From: Mytilus edulis
Taxonomy: Eukaryota > Mollusca > Bivalvia > Mytilida > Mytilidae
NCBI RefSeq assembly: GCF_963676685.1
Contig: NC_092357.1
Span: 23,588,647 to 23,652,646 of the forward strand
Direction of reading: 5' to 3'
Length of the DNA stretch: 64,000 nucleotides
Shown: piece after piece, positions 12,240 through 23,706 of the stretch
Layout of the letters: each line of letters opens with the position of its first letter
Position numbering within the stretch: position 1 is the stretch's first letter
Made by a program: the position numbers and the translations under genes
Notes under the pieces: model-generated
Database searches by the model: none
What the model was told of the DNA's origin: nothing
What the model saw: the letters and a program-made list of their open reading frames with translations, nothing else

Positions 12240-12380
12240 ATTAAGAGCCCCCCCCCCCCCTGTCTGGAAAAATATGGTTGATTATTTAGAGGACCACTGG
12301 AGCATGATCAGAGTGGGCCCTCTCTTAGGCAGTCAGTGGGCCCGCACTTATGAAAATTTCTGGATTCGCCACTGGAAATA
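12240..12380 (+). mobile_element. Short G/C-tract MITE-like repeat (family G)
   Basis: A C-run, then 'tatggttgattatttagagg', 'ggagcatgatcagagtgggc' and 'tggattcgccactgg'. The same text recurs at 31526-31680 (reverse orientation), 32036-32178 and 45470-45615, giving a family of about 140 bp elements with 'ggcggatccag' and 'ctggatccgcc' ends. The 105-codon frame across it is an artefact of the repeat. Confidence 0.7.
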
Positions 12381-12469
12381 TCCCTCTAATAGACTAGCAT
12401 TTAAATCCCAGTTTTCTAATATGGTAGCTAGGTGGAACCTAAAACTAAAAAATTTGAAAAAAATATTTT

Positions 12470-12630
12470 ACAGTGGCGGATCCAGGGGGGGGGGGGGGGG
12501 GTTCGGGGGGTGCGCACCCCCCCTTTATTTTTGCCGATCAATGCATTTGTATCGGGACATATGTTTTGCACCCCCCTTTGCCCTGGGTTAGCACACCCCC
12601 TTTGAAAATTCCTGCATCCGCCCCTGTTTT
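12470..12630 (+). mobile_element. Second short MITE with GGCGGATCC end
   Basis: Begins 'agtggcggatccaggggggg' and ends '...gcatccgcccctg', giving inverted ends around 'ttgccgatcaatgcatttgt'. It resembles family G only at its ends, so it is a related but distinct short element. The translated Gly-rich frames are spurious. Confidence 0.7.
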
Positions 12631-13058
12631 AAATATATTTCAAATGCATGTATATGTGATAATATAAATTCTCCAGATTTCACTGTATTTTCCCTTTTGA
12701 TGTTTTTCAACTACAGCCAAGTTTGGTGTGGGTTGATGTTTGATTGTTGTACATGTTATATATCGACATGAGATTTGTTTATATACATAATACATGTACT
12801 TATTTCCCTAAATTCAAATAAAATAGATGTGAGAAATTAAAGGTAACCATATGCAAATATTAAAAAAAAAATTTGCATTTGTTCTGTTGATTGATAGTGG
12901 TACACATATGAAGAAATGGTGAAATCACTTATATATAGTTCTGATCAAAAGTTTCATGATAGACATGCATGGTAAATAAGTAGTAGGTTGTTTGAAGTTT
13001 GCAGCATATTCAACTTTGAAAATCTTTTTCAGGTCTACAATCCATATAAAAATCTGTA
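12631..13058. other. Unassigned intergenic sequence
   Basis: AT-rich with no supported feature. Confidence 0.35.
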
Positions 13059-13059
13059 T

Positions 13060-13225
13060 ATATGTGGTATAATTTCCAATGAGACAGCTTTCCAGAGGTT
13101 AAAATAACAAAGTAATTATAGGCAACCATACAGCCTTAATAAGTGAGAAAAAAACAGTCTAGACATGTTAAGTAAGCAACAATTAATGTAATGGCCTGAT
13201 TTGCAACTTATAAACAACAGGTTTG
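13060..13225 (-). repeat. Interspersed repeat, family E
   Basis: Shares 'caaagtaattataggcaacc', 'atacagcctt', 'aatggcctgattt' and 'aaacaacaggt' with 14576-14755. Its start ('ccaatgagacagctt') resembles the reverse complement of the family A tail, so E may be a relative of A. Confidence 0.6.
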
Positions 13226-14575
13226 GAACCCTCCCCCCAAAAAAATCGAAGAGCAGATTGCTCTGACGGATACGATTGCCGTTGTTTCGTTGACACATGT
13301 ACATGTATACATGTAGCTGGATAATATTATTTTCAAAACTAATTCAACTGCACATGTAAAATAGTTACAAAATAGCCAATCCCGGATAAAAGTGTATGAA
13401 CAATGCGATTAGGCCTATTGTGTTTTATTTTTGTACTATCAATTCCAAGTTTACTTTCCACAGCAGTCACTGAGACTCAGAGTGAGAGAAGGTATTTCAC
13501 TTCGTATCTTATCACCTATTTTCCTACGTTAATTCTAGGAGGAACCCCATTCCTAACTCTTTAAATATTTAATTTCCTTTCGGTCAGAGATCATGACTCC
13601 TTTCCGTACACATTTATCGGTTTAAATTTCGATCATTTTTAATATAATACACTTTATTGACAGAACGAGCTAATACTCGACGTATTGTTTTAATTCAGAA
13701 TTCACGGAAGTTACTTCCAGAAGGGAGACAATTGGAAACAATAATATGGAAGACTCCATTTTGCCTGAAGGGGTGTTCTACGATGTGGACTATATTTATT
13801 TTCATTTAAATGATGCATATGATTTAAAATTATGCAACAATAATAACCTTCAATAGCAGACATACATAGAAAAGATCCCATGAGTTTAAAATTAATTAAT
13901 TGAGTGGGGAATCCAGAGCAACCATTCAATCGAAAACCCCTCAAAGTCAAGAAAACCATACGCATGCGCATAATTTCCAAAAAAAACCTGGAGATGCAAG
14001 AACGTATATTAAATGTTTATTAAACGACCTAGATAGTTCTCTATTTCTTTATGGAAGTACAATCTCAAATATCAGTTTCATAAAGGTAAAATATAAGAAA
14101 AACTCCACTTCAGTTCTTATATGACAGAAATAGATTTATCGGAATTCAGAGAACTCTCGCATTTTATCAAACTGGGAATTCCCTCTAACGTGTTTCTAAA
14201 TTTAGAAAAACACTAAATATAAATACTGCGTAATTCTGATTTTCCGTGTTGTTAAAAACACGCATATAAGTCAAGGGAATTATCAAACATGAAGATTATG
14301 AAAAGAACATTTTAGGAAAGTTGTTAAAGTTCAATCCCTTTGTTTGTTTTTACCTTTAAAGCAAGACAATCATAAGAATCTGAGATGTTCCTTAATGTTT
14401 AGAATAAAACGATTGACGTGAGGGCAATGCTCTGAGCCACCAGTATAAGTCTACAGATTGCTTGAAAGCAATCGTATCCCAAAAATTGTTCCAATGAAGA
14501 TAAAGGCAAGCCTGGAGGGGATTCATTACATTTGGAACAACTTTTCTGAAGGATGGATACGTATAAAAATTAAAA
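13226..14575. other. Unassigned intergenic sequence
   Basis: Locally slightly higher complexity (13440-13760) but no exon with convincing frame and splice sites on either strand. Open frames at 13711-13980 and 13900-14124 lack recognisable content. Confidence 0.35.
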
Positions 14576-14755
14576 TATGTAATAAGATTGCCAATAAGAC
14601 AACTACCCACAAATGTTCAAATGACAAAGCAATTATAGGCAACCATACAGCCTTCAAAAATGAAGGAAACTGTCCCAACTTGAAAAGTATACATTAATAC
14701 AATTAAGAGAAATGGCCTGATTCACAATTCCACTAATAAACAGGTCGGGAACATC
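14576..14755 (-). repeat. Interspersed repeat, family E
   Basis: Second copy of the family at 13060-13225, with 'aagattgccaataagacaac', 'caattataggcaaccataca' and 'gaaatggcctgattcaca'. Confidence 0.6.
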
Positions 14756-14764
14756 TTCCCTTCA

Positions 14765-14925
14765 AATAAACCAGATGCTCCACAGGGCGCAGCTTGATAC
14801 TACAGCAGAGGCCGAACCCTGAACAGTTGGGGCAAGTATGGACACAACATTAAAGCCTGATACAGCTCTGAATTTGGATTGTGATCAAATAGTCAAAACA
14901 GAATAGGTTTCTGACACAGAATGAA
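14765..14925 (-). repeat. End fragment of the composite element seen at 39.3-41.3 kb
   Basis: 'ccagatgctccacagggcgc' and 'gaacagttggggcaagtatg' are the reverse complement of the right end of the element at 39329-41335. Only this end is present, followed by sequence matching about 41170-41230 reversed. Confidence 0.75.
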
Positions 14926-15277
14926 TGTAGTCTAAGAACTTAAAACATTTAATATTAAATTGGACTTTTACCTATTGTGGTCCTTTATCCAAAAATCTTA
15001 ATACATGGTTTGAGGCACTTGTCGCAGAAAAAAATCCTATAGACTTAGGGGTCGACCATTTGATATTCTGGGGGAGGGGCAGGTGGATTTGTTTTTGATC
15101 GGTTATTTATTTTTGTAATCTAAGAGGACAAATTATTCATTTTCTGCACTAGTGAAGCAAGATTTTTCATTAAAGCAAGGGACTGATTATTCATTTTCAC
15201 AACTGTTTATGATATTCGAAAAACATACAATTTTCAAATGATTTTTTTATTATAAACAACATATTTGTGTTTCCTTT
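14926..15277. other. Unassigned, with a MITE-like segment at about 15045-15110
   Basis: 'taggggtcgaccatttgata' followed by 'ttctgggggaggggcagg' looks like the end of a bivalve MITE, without a visible partner. Nothing else supported. Confidence 0.3.
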
Positions 15278-15400
15278 AAATTTTTATTTTGATATTTTTT
15301 TTTTGCATACTGAATGCTATAAATTTTTATTTTGACATTTTTTTTTGCATGCCGAATGCTATAAATTTTTATTTTGACATTTTTTTTGCATGCTGAATTG
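15278..15400 (+). repeat. Three-copy tandem repeat, unit about 50 bp
   Basis: The unit 'aaatttttattttgacattt' followed by a T-run and 'gcatgctgaatgctat' occurs three times, each with small differences. It produces a spurious repetitive minus-strand frame. Confidence 0.85.
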
Positions 15401-16323
15401 ATATGCACGCAGTTGCGTGTTGGCATATAGGGAGCTATGCGCCTGAATACAATTTGATTAAATATATTAAATAACTTGGAATCCTCCCCTTTTATAAGTA
15501 GAGACAATCCATAACCTCAGAAATATTAATCTTAAATTTATATAAATGAAAAGTAAGCTTCCATAAATAAAATTCAACAATGTTTCTTAAAATTGGTAAA
15601 AGCGGTATAGTCATACCCCAACATGTTGACCATAGATAGACAAACAATTCACTTGCATTCGATTCGCATTTGAACTATGTGTTTGTTAATGTAAACCGTT
15701 TCAAATGTGAATTAAACTAATTCAAATTAGTTAATGTCAATCCAATTCAAATTAGGTGTGAACTCAGTATGATTGTCAGGTAGTTTCAAACTGAAAGATA
15801 CTTTTAAGGGAAGGCAAAGAAATGGATAAAACCATGTGTGTTACAAACACTGTTTATTCAAGTCAGAATCCTGGATCTCAATAGTACTTTCATAATGTCA
15901 AATAAAAACATGAATATGATAGTTACATACAATGCTACATGTATTTAATACGTATTATATAACATTTATTTTAGTGATTGGTAATTCGGAAAAATCTGAA
16001 ATTCAGGCGTAAATTGAGACAAACAATATCACTGAATGCAGTTTCTAGTCAAGTGACCAGCAAACATGGAAATTTACCTTTTGAATGAAAGGAGAACTCT
16101 TACATTGAAAATGAATGATGTAAATCTAGATTCTAATAATAGCCGAAGGGAGCTCACATTCACAACAGTTAAAGCAATGCTGAATTAGTGAACAAAGCAT
16201 TTTTCTCATTAACTTGAAAATCCACCTATTTTTATAATAGAAAAAACCCGAATTTTAAGACATAAATTATAAAATTCCTGATAAAAAGCGGTGCTGAGCA
16301 TGCATGTAATATGCTTGAAACAT
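15401..16323. other. Unassigned intergenic sequence
   Basis: 15640-15770 contains several variants of 'ttcaaattag/ttcaaatgtgaa' in both orientations, a local iterated motif. No gene seen. Confidence 0.35.
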
Positions 16324-16329
16324 ATTCAA

Positions 16330-16593
16330 GAGGGGGAGGACAGGGGTAAGGGAGAAAGGGGGTAGGAGAAAGGAGAAAGGGGGTGGGAGAAAGTAGGTAG
16401 GAGAAAGGAGAGGAAGGCTGGGAGAAAGGAGAAAAAATAAAATATCTCTACTTTTAAAAAAATTTCTAATATTTCAATAAAAAATATCTCAAAAGGAGAT
16501 GTTTTATTCTAATGGCAGAAAGGAGAACGGGGGTAGGAGAAAGGAAAAGAGGGGTGGGAGAAGGGAGAAGGGTACCCCCCTGTCCTCCCCCTC
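16330..16593. mobile_element. MITE with purine-repeat core
   Basis: Inverted ends of about 19 bp, 'gagggggaggacaggggta' and its complement ending 16593, flanked on both sides by the hexamer ATTCAA (16324-16329 and 16594-16599), which reads as a target-site duplication. The interior is built from variants of 'gggagaaagg/ggtaggagaaagg' around an AT-rich centre. There are no coding frames. The combination supports a complete short non-autonomous DNA element. Confidence 0.8.
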
Positions 16594-16599
16594 ATTCAA

Positions 16600-16942
16600 A
16601 GAATAAAGTTTTATAACTTCCTAATGTCATTTCCAAAATTTATCAAAACCTAAATCTTACTGTGGATTCCTATATTTTTCGTGGATGTCAATTCTCCTGG
16701 ATTGTTGAAAACTTGCATATTCATCGATATTTGATTTTGTGGTTTTAACAATCCAGACAGACAAATAGCAATAAGGTGTTCAGGAAAACATGACCTAAAA
16801 CCTCCTTCATATAAGACAAAAATACATGGGAACTCATACTGAATGGTCAAATGTGTTCAATATGAAAATTGCAGTTGAGATGGTAAAATCACAAACAGCC
16901 GTTTCTGTAAATGGACTATGACTTTTGAGCAAATTTAAAAGT
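16600..16942. other. Unassigned intergenic sequence
   Basis: No supported feature. A minus frame at 16650-16850 has no recognisable content. Confidence 0.35.
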
Positions 16943-17234
16943 AGTCCGAGATTACTCTGACGTCCAACGGCTGTTTTGCCAGACAAGCTGGGGCCGTGGG
17001 ACGTCAGAGCTCGTCCCATATCAAAAAGTGGATATTTGCCCACCCAAAATAGATGCGCTGCTTCGCCACTTCTGATGCCGACTGACGGCCATGGAGTTAT
17101 ATAAATATATAATCTGTTCATTTTTCATTTATCTCTTCATTTATGTAAGTTTCACCTACCTGCCAACCTTTATTTTTCCATATTTTAACAGTTTTCACAG
17201 TGACCCATCGATTTCGTCAGAGTAATCTCGAACT
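16943..17234. mobile_element. MITE with AGTYCGAGATTACTCTGACG ends
   Basis: The left end 'agtccgagattactctgacg' pairs with the right end, whose reverse complement is 'agttcgagattactctgacg', over about 20 bp with one mismatch. Interior is about 290 bp with 'tgggacgtcagagctcg' and no transposase. Confidence 0.75.
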
Positions 17235-18274
17235 AATTTAAAGGGAAATGACAGGGAAGGGGCCAAATATTGTTCAAGGGGAGCAAATGCCCTTTCATTT
17301 GGTATGCAGGTTTCAAAAATAGAGGGAGAATAAGAGGAAAAGTTGAGTCATCTTATTAGACTTCAGTTAAATAATGTAGACTAATTTAAAAAAAAAAAAA
17401 AAAAACCCACAGAACTATGTCTAATTCACTTTGACTACTGATATGCAAACCTAAAAACAGAAAAATATATCATAAAATAGTGATTGAAAGATTCATAACA
17501 CTTTGAAAGGATAATTCAGACACGTGTTACATGGGGAGCATGTTTGTTTACAAATAATAATGTCACGTGATCGCGCAGACCTCACATGTTGCATCGCCCT
17601 TACAATCCACTGATACATAACCCATTATCATGCAAACATGCAACGTGAATGTGATTGGTTATCAAATAATACAGAAATAATGCATGCACAGTTTATGAAG
17701 AAATTAGTTCATCAAATAGATCGATTTTCACTTTTGACACGAATAGGTCGGGTTGACATTTCTGTCATCGGGGATAATATTGAGATAAATGGGATAAAAC
17801 TGACCGTCAAAAAGGTCTAGAAAAGCACATCAGTAGAACCTTAACATTAATAAGTAATACTTACCAAAATTTCTCTAATTAATAAACTATATAACTGAAA
17901 TTTCACAAAGATAAACGGTAAATAATTATGATGGTGGCGGTGATGCTGGTTAAATTGGCGCGAAATAATATTCTTACTCCTATTGCTTTACGTAAAAATA
18001 ATGTATAGAATTGAATTTGACTAAAGTTGAACATAAAAAACGTGAATATGCAAAAGCCTGGTAATATATTAATGATAAAAGTGTGTATAAATTTCTGTAA
18101 ACGAATTTACCCGTATACTTCACTAAGAATTACATTTGAGCGCAAGGAGATCTTTAATGTGAATCGGTTTATGAACTCAGGGTCGAAGTTCAACATGTTT
18201 ATATTAACGGAATTTTTTTGCGTTGCTTTTTAATAAATCATTGAGGCCATCTATTTTTATTACGGGTTTCCACA
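17235..18274. other. Unassigned intergenic sequence
   Basis: Contains an A-run at 17388-17405 and a 60-codon frame at 17638-17820 without family resemblance. No supported gene. Confidence 0.35.
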
Positions 18275-18692
18275 TCTTTAAATCGGAATTACAGAAAAAA
18301 TGGAATGTTGTTAGCAGAATCAAAACAGAAATGATGAACACTGCAACATTTTCAGCAAAACATAAATATGATGGAGGATCTGTGTATTCACATTATTTGT
18401 AAAACTCTCCTTATTCATGTGAAGCGTGTGCTTTACATCGAGGCTTGTGCTTTACATCGAGGCTTTCTATGCTTATCATCGACGCCACAGTACTTCAACC
18501 AATCAGACAACGTTTATTTGGGGCATTCGACCTGTTTTAACTCAGATTTTGGAATTTTTTAATCGAAATTATAGAAAAATGGAATGTTGTTAGTACATAT
18601 AAAATAGAAAAAGATGAATACTATTAGTTAAAGCAAGTTTGGATGGGGTTCTGTGTATTTACATTGTTTGTACAACTCTCCTTACTGATGCC
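18275..18692 (+). repeat. Diverged direct repeat, about 140 bp, period about 272
   Basis: 18280-18425 and 18556-18690 share 'aatggaatgttgttag', 'tctgtgtatt', 'acatt' and 'aactctcctta'. Between them lies a perfect doublet of 'gtgctttacatcgaggct' (18428-18466). Confidence 0.7.
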
Positions 18693-18754
18693 ATATTTTG
18701 GAATTTCCGTGACCTAAATGGTTCGCGAAAATTAATATTTTTATATATAGTATA

Positions 18755-18990
18755 GTAAATATTAAAATGAAGCACTTTAGATGTAGTTGTTTTAAAGTAA
18801 AACTAGTCTTAGTTGTTGATTCTGGTAGGTAGAAACCTAAGCTTTAATCTCTTCAATTTTTTGTTTTATTCAGTATTTACATCTCTACAAAATTCTTTAA
18901 GTCTATTTCCAACAACAATTGAAAAAAAAATAACACGAAGATAAATACAACTTTGCAATGCATTGGCATAGACTCTTTAATTTTTTTGCG
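18755..18990 (+). repeat. Copy 1 of a diverged duplication (partner 21670-21865)
   Basis: Shares 'atattaaaatgaagcac', 'gttgttgattctgg/gttattggttctgg' and 'catggagtctttgatt/cat-agactctttaatt' with 21670-21865 in the same orientation and order, about 2.9 kb away. Confidence 0.5.
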
Positions 18991-19154
18991 CCATTTTTTT
19001 AAAAGTCGTAAACAACTCCGTCTTCATCATACTAAACAGTGTATTGAAGTACATCACAGGTATTTTCTTCAAAGCTATAATCCACAAGTGTGTTATTCAA
19101 AGCTATAATCCACAAGTATTTTCTTCAAAGCGCTGATGTAATCAAACTTATAAT

Positions 19155-19440
19155 CTAAAGATTCTGTGTCGGAGTCAGTAAATTTCCAGAACTATTTGTG
19201 GACTGACTTTCTATTGATTTGAGTTGCTCTTTTTTTGTATTACCATGTATATCACTCATATTTTCAGACACATTATAATCTGTCCTGTCCAAGTTTTCAG
19301 TATCACAAGACTGCATTAAAGTAATGACTGCTGCGTTATCTGAAGTCTGTTTTTTTAACAACTTTTTTTTCTGTCTTTTTTTTTATTTTTCTTCGTTGTC
19401 TATATGCTTGACCATTGGCCTTGTTGTGACGTCCCATTTA
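19155..19440 (-). pseudogene. Possible coding fragment, Ser/Thr/Asn-rich, unidentified
   Basis: On the minus strand an open frame of about 78 codons ends at 19155 (…SSGNLLTPTQNL, stop). Its composition (Ser, Thr, Asn, Asp, Glu, Lys; few hydrophobics) looks more like disordered protein than random AT-rich DNA. Upstream in the same frame, past one TAA in an A-run, another 20 codons follow a sequence resembling a splice acceptor ('tttatttgttgtag'). It could be the last exon of a gene broken by a homopolymer change, or chance. No family recognised. Confidence 0.2.
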
Positions 19441-19489
19441 GTACAGCTACAACAAATAAATTCACACTAGTACAACTTGTATTTACAAA

Positions 19490-19605
19490 TATATCCATAT
19501 TCTTGTTTATACATGATAAAATTGAGACCGGAAATGGGAAATGTGTCAAAGAGTCAACAACCCGACCATAGAACAGACAACAGCAGGTCACCAATAGGTA
19601 CACGT
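19490..19605 (-). repeat. Interspersed repeat, family D (minus, partial)
   Basis: 'aaattgagaccggaaatggg', 'aatgtgtcaaagagtcaaca' and 'acccgacc' are the reverse complement of the 3' end of the family D copy at 25793-26075. Confidence 0.7.
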
Positions 19606-20147
19606 ATATTATACTAAGTTACTGTAATATATACTAGTCACAGATATGCAGGATCCAAGCGATTATACCAGTGAGCTTGTCATTGGTTTTAGACTCAAAT
19701 TTGTGAAAACACTGAAATAAAGGCTACTATAATAAGTATGGCAGATCTCGAACCCTTCAACAGTTCATGCATTTAATTATGATGAACTGCGACAGTGAAC
19801 TAATGGGTTACTTGTGACAGAGACATATAATACAATTTCTCTGCTTGTTACTATTACATCAAAGAAATGTACTTAATCATGCATAATATTCGCCCATAAT
19901 ATTGTTTCGTAATTTCAAAAATCACAAATGACTACTAATTTTAAAAGTTTTACAAAATTATTACCAATAAAATCTTCTTTCTCCTTTCTGATCCTTTGTC
20001 TTCATTTAACACGCGGTCAGTAGCGGGATTGAAATGCGATACCTGACGTGCACACGTGATGGATATCGGTCAGTGGGAGCAGACGACTTATTAACTGGTC
20101 CACCGTTTCATCTATAATAGCTTCAGTGTAGCGATAATTAAACACAA
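19606..20147. other. Unassigned intergenic sequence
   Basis: 20000-20110 is GC-richer ('cgcggtcagtagcgggattg') and may be part of another repeat. No partner copy in the window. Confidence 0.3.
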
Positions 20148-20247
20148 CAGGGGTCCAGTGTAACGGCTTATCTTCATCAATATGTGTTTGACAAGTCTGA
20201 ATTTATTGTATTATATGGTAATATACAATTAAACTGGACCCCTGGCA
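20148..20247. mobile_element. Very short inverted-repeat element (about 100 bp)
   Basis: 'aggggtccagtgtaa' at the left and 'aaactggacccct' at the right form inverted ends around an AT-rich core. No internal coding sequence. Possibly a minimal MITE. Confidence 0.5.
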
Positions 20248-20429
20248 TGTGAGGCTGCTGTTGTTTCAATCGAGTCGAAGTATCAATCAGCGGGGTGCCA
20301 GTTAAATATACAATTTAGAAAAAGTTTTATTTAAAAGTTAAATTTTGGATAAACATTATTTAGTATAGTGATAATGATGTTTAACCTAGTATATAGTTTG
20401 ATAGTTTAGTCTTAGATGCATGATTTTTT
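20248..20429. other. Unassigned sequence
   Basis: Nothing supported. Confidence 0.3.
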
Positions 20430-20970
20430 ATTAGTTGTTAGTGGCTTTGAACTAGCTGTCAGATAACTGCGAGTACTCTCAGATATGTTCATTGTGTCTT
20501 TTTGTGTCGGGATGTATAAGTACCGGGCCACGTCCACTTGCATTTTTGTCCATCTGATGAGTTAAGCCTTTTTCAACTGATTTTTATAGTTCGTTCTTAT
20601 GTTGTACTGTTATACCACTATCCCAGGTTAGGGGGAGGGTTGGGATCCCGCTAACATGTTTAACCCCGCCACATTATTTATGTATGTGCCTGTCCCAAGT
20701 CAGGAGCCTGTAATTCAGTGGTTGTCGTTTATTTATGTGTTACATATTTGTTTTTTGTTCATTTTTTTACATAAATAAGGCCGTTAGTTTTCTCGTTTGA
20801 ATTGTTTTACATTGTCTATTCGGGGCCTTTTATAGCTGACTATGCGGTATGGGCTTTGCTCATTGTTGAAGGCCGTACGGTGACCTATAGTTGTTAATGT
20901 CTGTGTCATTTTAGTCTTTTGTGGATAGTTGTCTCATTGGCAATCATACCACATCTTCTTTTTTATATAC
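20430..20970 (+). repeat. Interspersed repeat, family A (longest copy, about 540 bp)
   Basis: Adds a 5' part not seen in other copies here ('gcgagtactctcagatatgt', 'gtataagtaccgggccacgt'), then 'taccactatcccaggttagg', 'aaccccgccacatta', 'gcctgtaattcagtggttgt', and ends at 'catcttcttttttata'. This copy is the best guide to the full-length element. There are no coding frames and no clear inverted ends, so a SINE-like or other non-coding origin remains open. Confidence 0.8.
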
Positions 20971-21669
20971 ACGTTTTTTCTTCATCCTTGTGAATTGTTC
21001 ATACTCATAAATTATCTGTTTATAAAACTTTGATGTTCTACCCCCGAAATAGGTAACATTGGCTTGATAAAAATATTTATCAATTGAAATTATGTTTTGT
21101 TCATATAGAACTCTAAAACAAAATATAAAGTGATCATGATCATTTCACCAGAGTCCATATTTCCCTAAATATATTTAACTAAAAGCATCACTACTATCAG
21201 CAGAGTACAGGCGTACTACAAACGACTCGGAATCATTTCATGCTCACTATAATGAGCAGAGGACTTAGACTGACCATAGAAGTATTATATAGATATAATA
21301 CTTCCATTGACTGACAGAAGGAGTACTTGTACTTGTTAATAATTTGCGCGCAAATTCAATGGTAATGCGCACAAACGTAATGCAACGAGCCTACTAGGGT
21401 GTACATGTATTTTTATTTGATACGATCCAACTTTAATTTTTGAAATTGCGTTTTTGATTAAACGAAAAAAAGTTTCATTTTTGTAAATAGAGTAAAAGAA
21501 ATGTTTTTATTGACACCAATCATGACTGAATAATCCAACGTTTATATTTAGAAAAGGTTCTTTTTATATAGTGCATATCTTGTATATAATTATTCTATAA
21601 AGACAAGAAATAAACGAAAATACATTAAACTCGTTGAAATATATTGTTTGCAATAAAATTCTTGTTAAT
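20971..21669. other. Unassigned, with a short perfect hairpin at 21279-21304
   Basis: 'gaagtattatat' is followed after two bases by its exact reverse complement. Otherwise no supported feature. Confidence 0.4.
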
Positions 21670-21865
21670 TGAATATTAAAATGAAGCACATTGGGTGGAG
21701 TTGTTACAAGATAGACAAGTTATTGGTTCTGGGAAATAAAGAACTAAGCGTTTCTCATCCGTCAATTTCCTCAAATCTCCACATGTTTCTTCGTCTTTAA
21801 AAACCAATAAAAAATGGGGAAAAAAAACTGTCTACAGTGCATTATCATGGAGTCTTTGATTCGTG
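21670..21865 (+). repeat. Copy 2 of the diverged duplication (partner 18755-18990)
   Basis: See the partner. Order and orientation are conserved; identity is moderate. Confidence 0.5.
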
Positions 21866-22019
21866 GCTGCATAGTTGTTATGTTGTTACCAACTCGATAA
21901 AAATATCACAGTTCAATTTGATTGCAGCTACTTGTATCAAACAGCAACCCACAAGTTTATCCTACCCTTGAAAACGTTGACATATATATTAAAGTTATTG
22001 TTCGTTCTTCTACCGCTGT

Positions 22020-22330
22020 CCATGTTAATATGGAGGTCGTTGAGCGCTCACAAACATGCCAGGAGCCGGTAGTTCGCAGGTTGTCGTTGGTTCATGTTTG
22101 CCATATTTGTTTTTTCGTAGATTGATTTCCTAAAATTATATAGTCCGCTCGTTTTCTCAATTGAATTGTTTCATAATTTTTATGTCGGTGCATTTTAATG
22201 CCGACTATACGGTATGTTTTTTTCCTCATTTGCGGTTGCCTGTAATTGCTCAATTCCACCTCATTGAAACTTTGGTGGATACAGATGTCTTTCTGGCAAT
22301 CATACCACATCACCCTATTTTTTTTTTATA
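22020..22330 (+). repeat. Interspersed repeat, family A (highly diverged)
   Basis: 'ccaggagccggtagttcgca', 'ggttgtcgttggttcatg', 'atgccgactatacggtatg' and 'tctggcaatcataccacatc' follow the family A order with many changes. Confidence 0.6.
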
Positions 22331-23195
22331 TAAATCTCGCCACATTCTGTATATGACTTTTGCTCATTATTGAAAGCTTAATGTTGACCAAGATCTGCTT
22401 ACCCTTCCTTTTTTTCATTATAAGAGGACGGTAAAGCTTGAAAGGTGGGAAGATCATTTGTTTTTTTGGCGGAATGATGAATGATAATAAAAATCTGTAT
22501 TGCTATGCTGAATGTTGATATGATCTAAATATTCTTTAAATCCAGTATCGCTCAAATATCTTAAACAACATGGCCAAAGCTAGGCTAGGTTATAATAAAA
22601 ATAAGAAGTAGGATTGCAAATGAGACAACTCCCCATAATTCTTTTCATAGATTGTTCCGGCATCATGATTTCAATATTTTAATATATAAGATAACAAATT
22701 GTCATATCTGATTTATCAGATAAAAGAGGGCAGAAAGATATAAGAGGGGCAGTTAAATTCATGGTCCGAAAATAAATTGACAATGCCATGGCTAAAAAAT
22801 AAACAGACAAACAGACAATTAATAGTACACAAGACAAAAGATAGAAAACTCAAAATTAAGCAACACGAACCTCATCATAAACTAGGGGGGTGTGACATCA
22901 GGTGCTCCGGAAGGGTAAGTAGATTCTGCTCCACATGTGGCACCCGTCCTGTTGCTCATGTTATTACATCAAATTACTTTAGTGTGGTCTTGCGTAACAT
23001 GCGTAAATAGCTGTAATTGTTCTGACGTCAATCGATCAAGGAGAGAAAATCTAAGTATCTATTTTTTTTTAAATCAAGATTTGTTTTGACAAAGAAAATT
23101 TAATAAATATAGTCAATAAATAACAAAAGTTGTACTGCTTCTGTGAGAGTTGGTGCTTGATTTTACAAGATTGGGAACTAACCGGTGACAATAGA
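22331..23195. other. Unassigned intergenic sequence
   Basis: Contains a short piece, 'aggattgcaaatgagacaac' (22610-22632), of the family A/F type. No gene seen. Confidence 0.35.
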
Positions 23196-23475
23196 TATAG
23201 GAAGATGCGGTATGAGAGTGCCTATGAAACAACTATCCATCCAAGTAACAATTTATAAAAGTAAACCATTATAAGTCAAGGTATGGCCTTCAACACGGAG
23301 TTTTGGCTAACACCGAACAGTAAGCTACAAATGTATAAAGGGCCCCAAAAATGACCATTTAAACGAGAAAACCAACGGTCCAATATATATAAAAAACGAA
23401 AAACGAGACACACTTATGAACAAATCAAACAGACGACAACCAGGCACTGAACATCAGATGCTTATATGATAGTGT
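23196..23475 (-). repeat. Interspersed repeat, family F (longest copy)
   Basis: 'gaagatgcggtatgagagtg', 'aaaagtaaaccattataagt', 'ggccttcaacacggag', 'accgaacagtaagctacaaa', 'acgagaaaaccaacggtc' and 'gacgacaaccaggcactgaa'. Its 3' end overlaps in sequence with the reversed 5' part of family A, so A and F are likely related. Confidence 0.7.
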
Positions 23476-23706
23476 ATGGCATTAAAGTCGATTTAGAGAC
23501 AGGCTGGCCCGTTGTTGCTGATGTAGAAGTAGACCGGATTCGACTGACACCCATAAGTTTAAAAATTCAAAGTTTTTAATAAAATGATTAAAAACAAAAA
23601 TAATACATACAAAACAGTTACAAACAACAATAAAGTTAAACAAATATTATACATTTTTTCCCCAAAAAAAAAAAACAATAAATATTTTGATAAACTTTAT
23701 TTAAGA
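23476..23706. other. Unassigned A-rich sequence
   Basis: Nothing supported. Confidence 0.3.

Noticed and set aside
12274..12667. Gly-rich frames over the G-run
   Set aside because: Translation of family G type MITEs and a homopolymer; the same 'protein' would occur at each repeat copy.
17638..17820. 60-codon frame with plausible composition
   Set aside because: No homologue recognised, no promoter or splice partner seen; kept only as a note.
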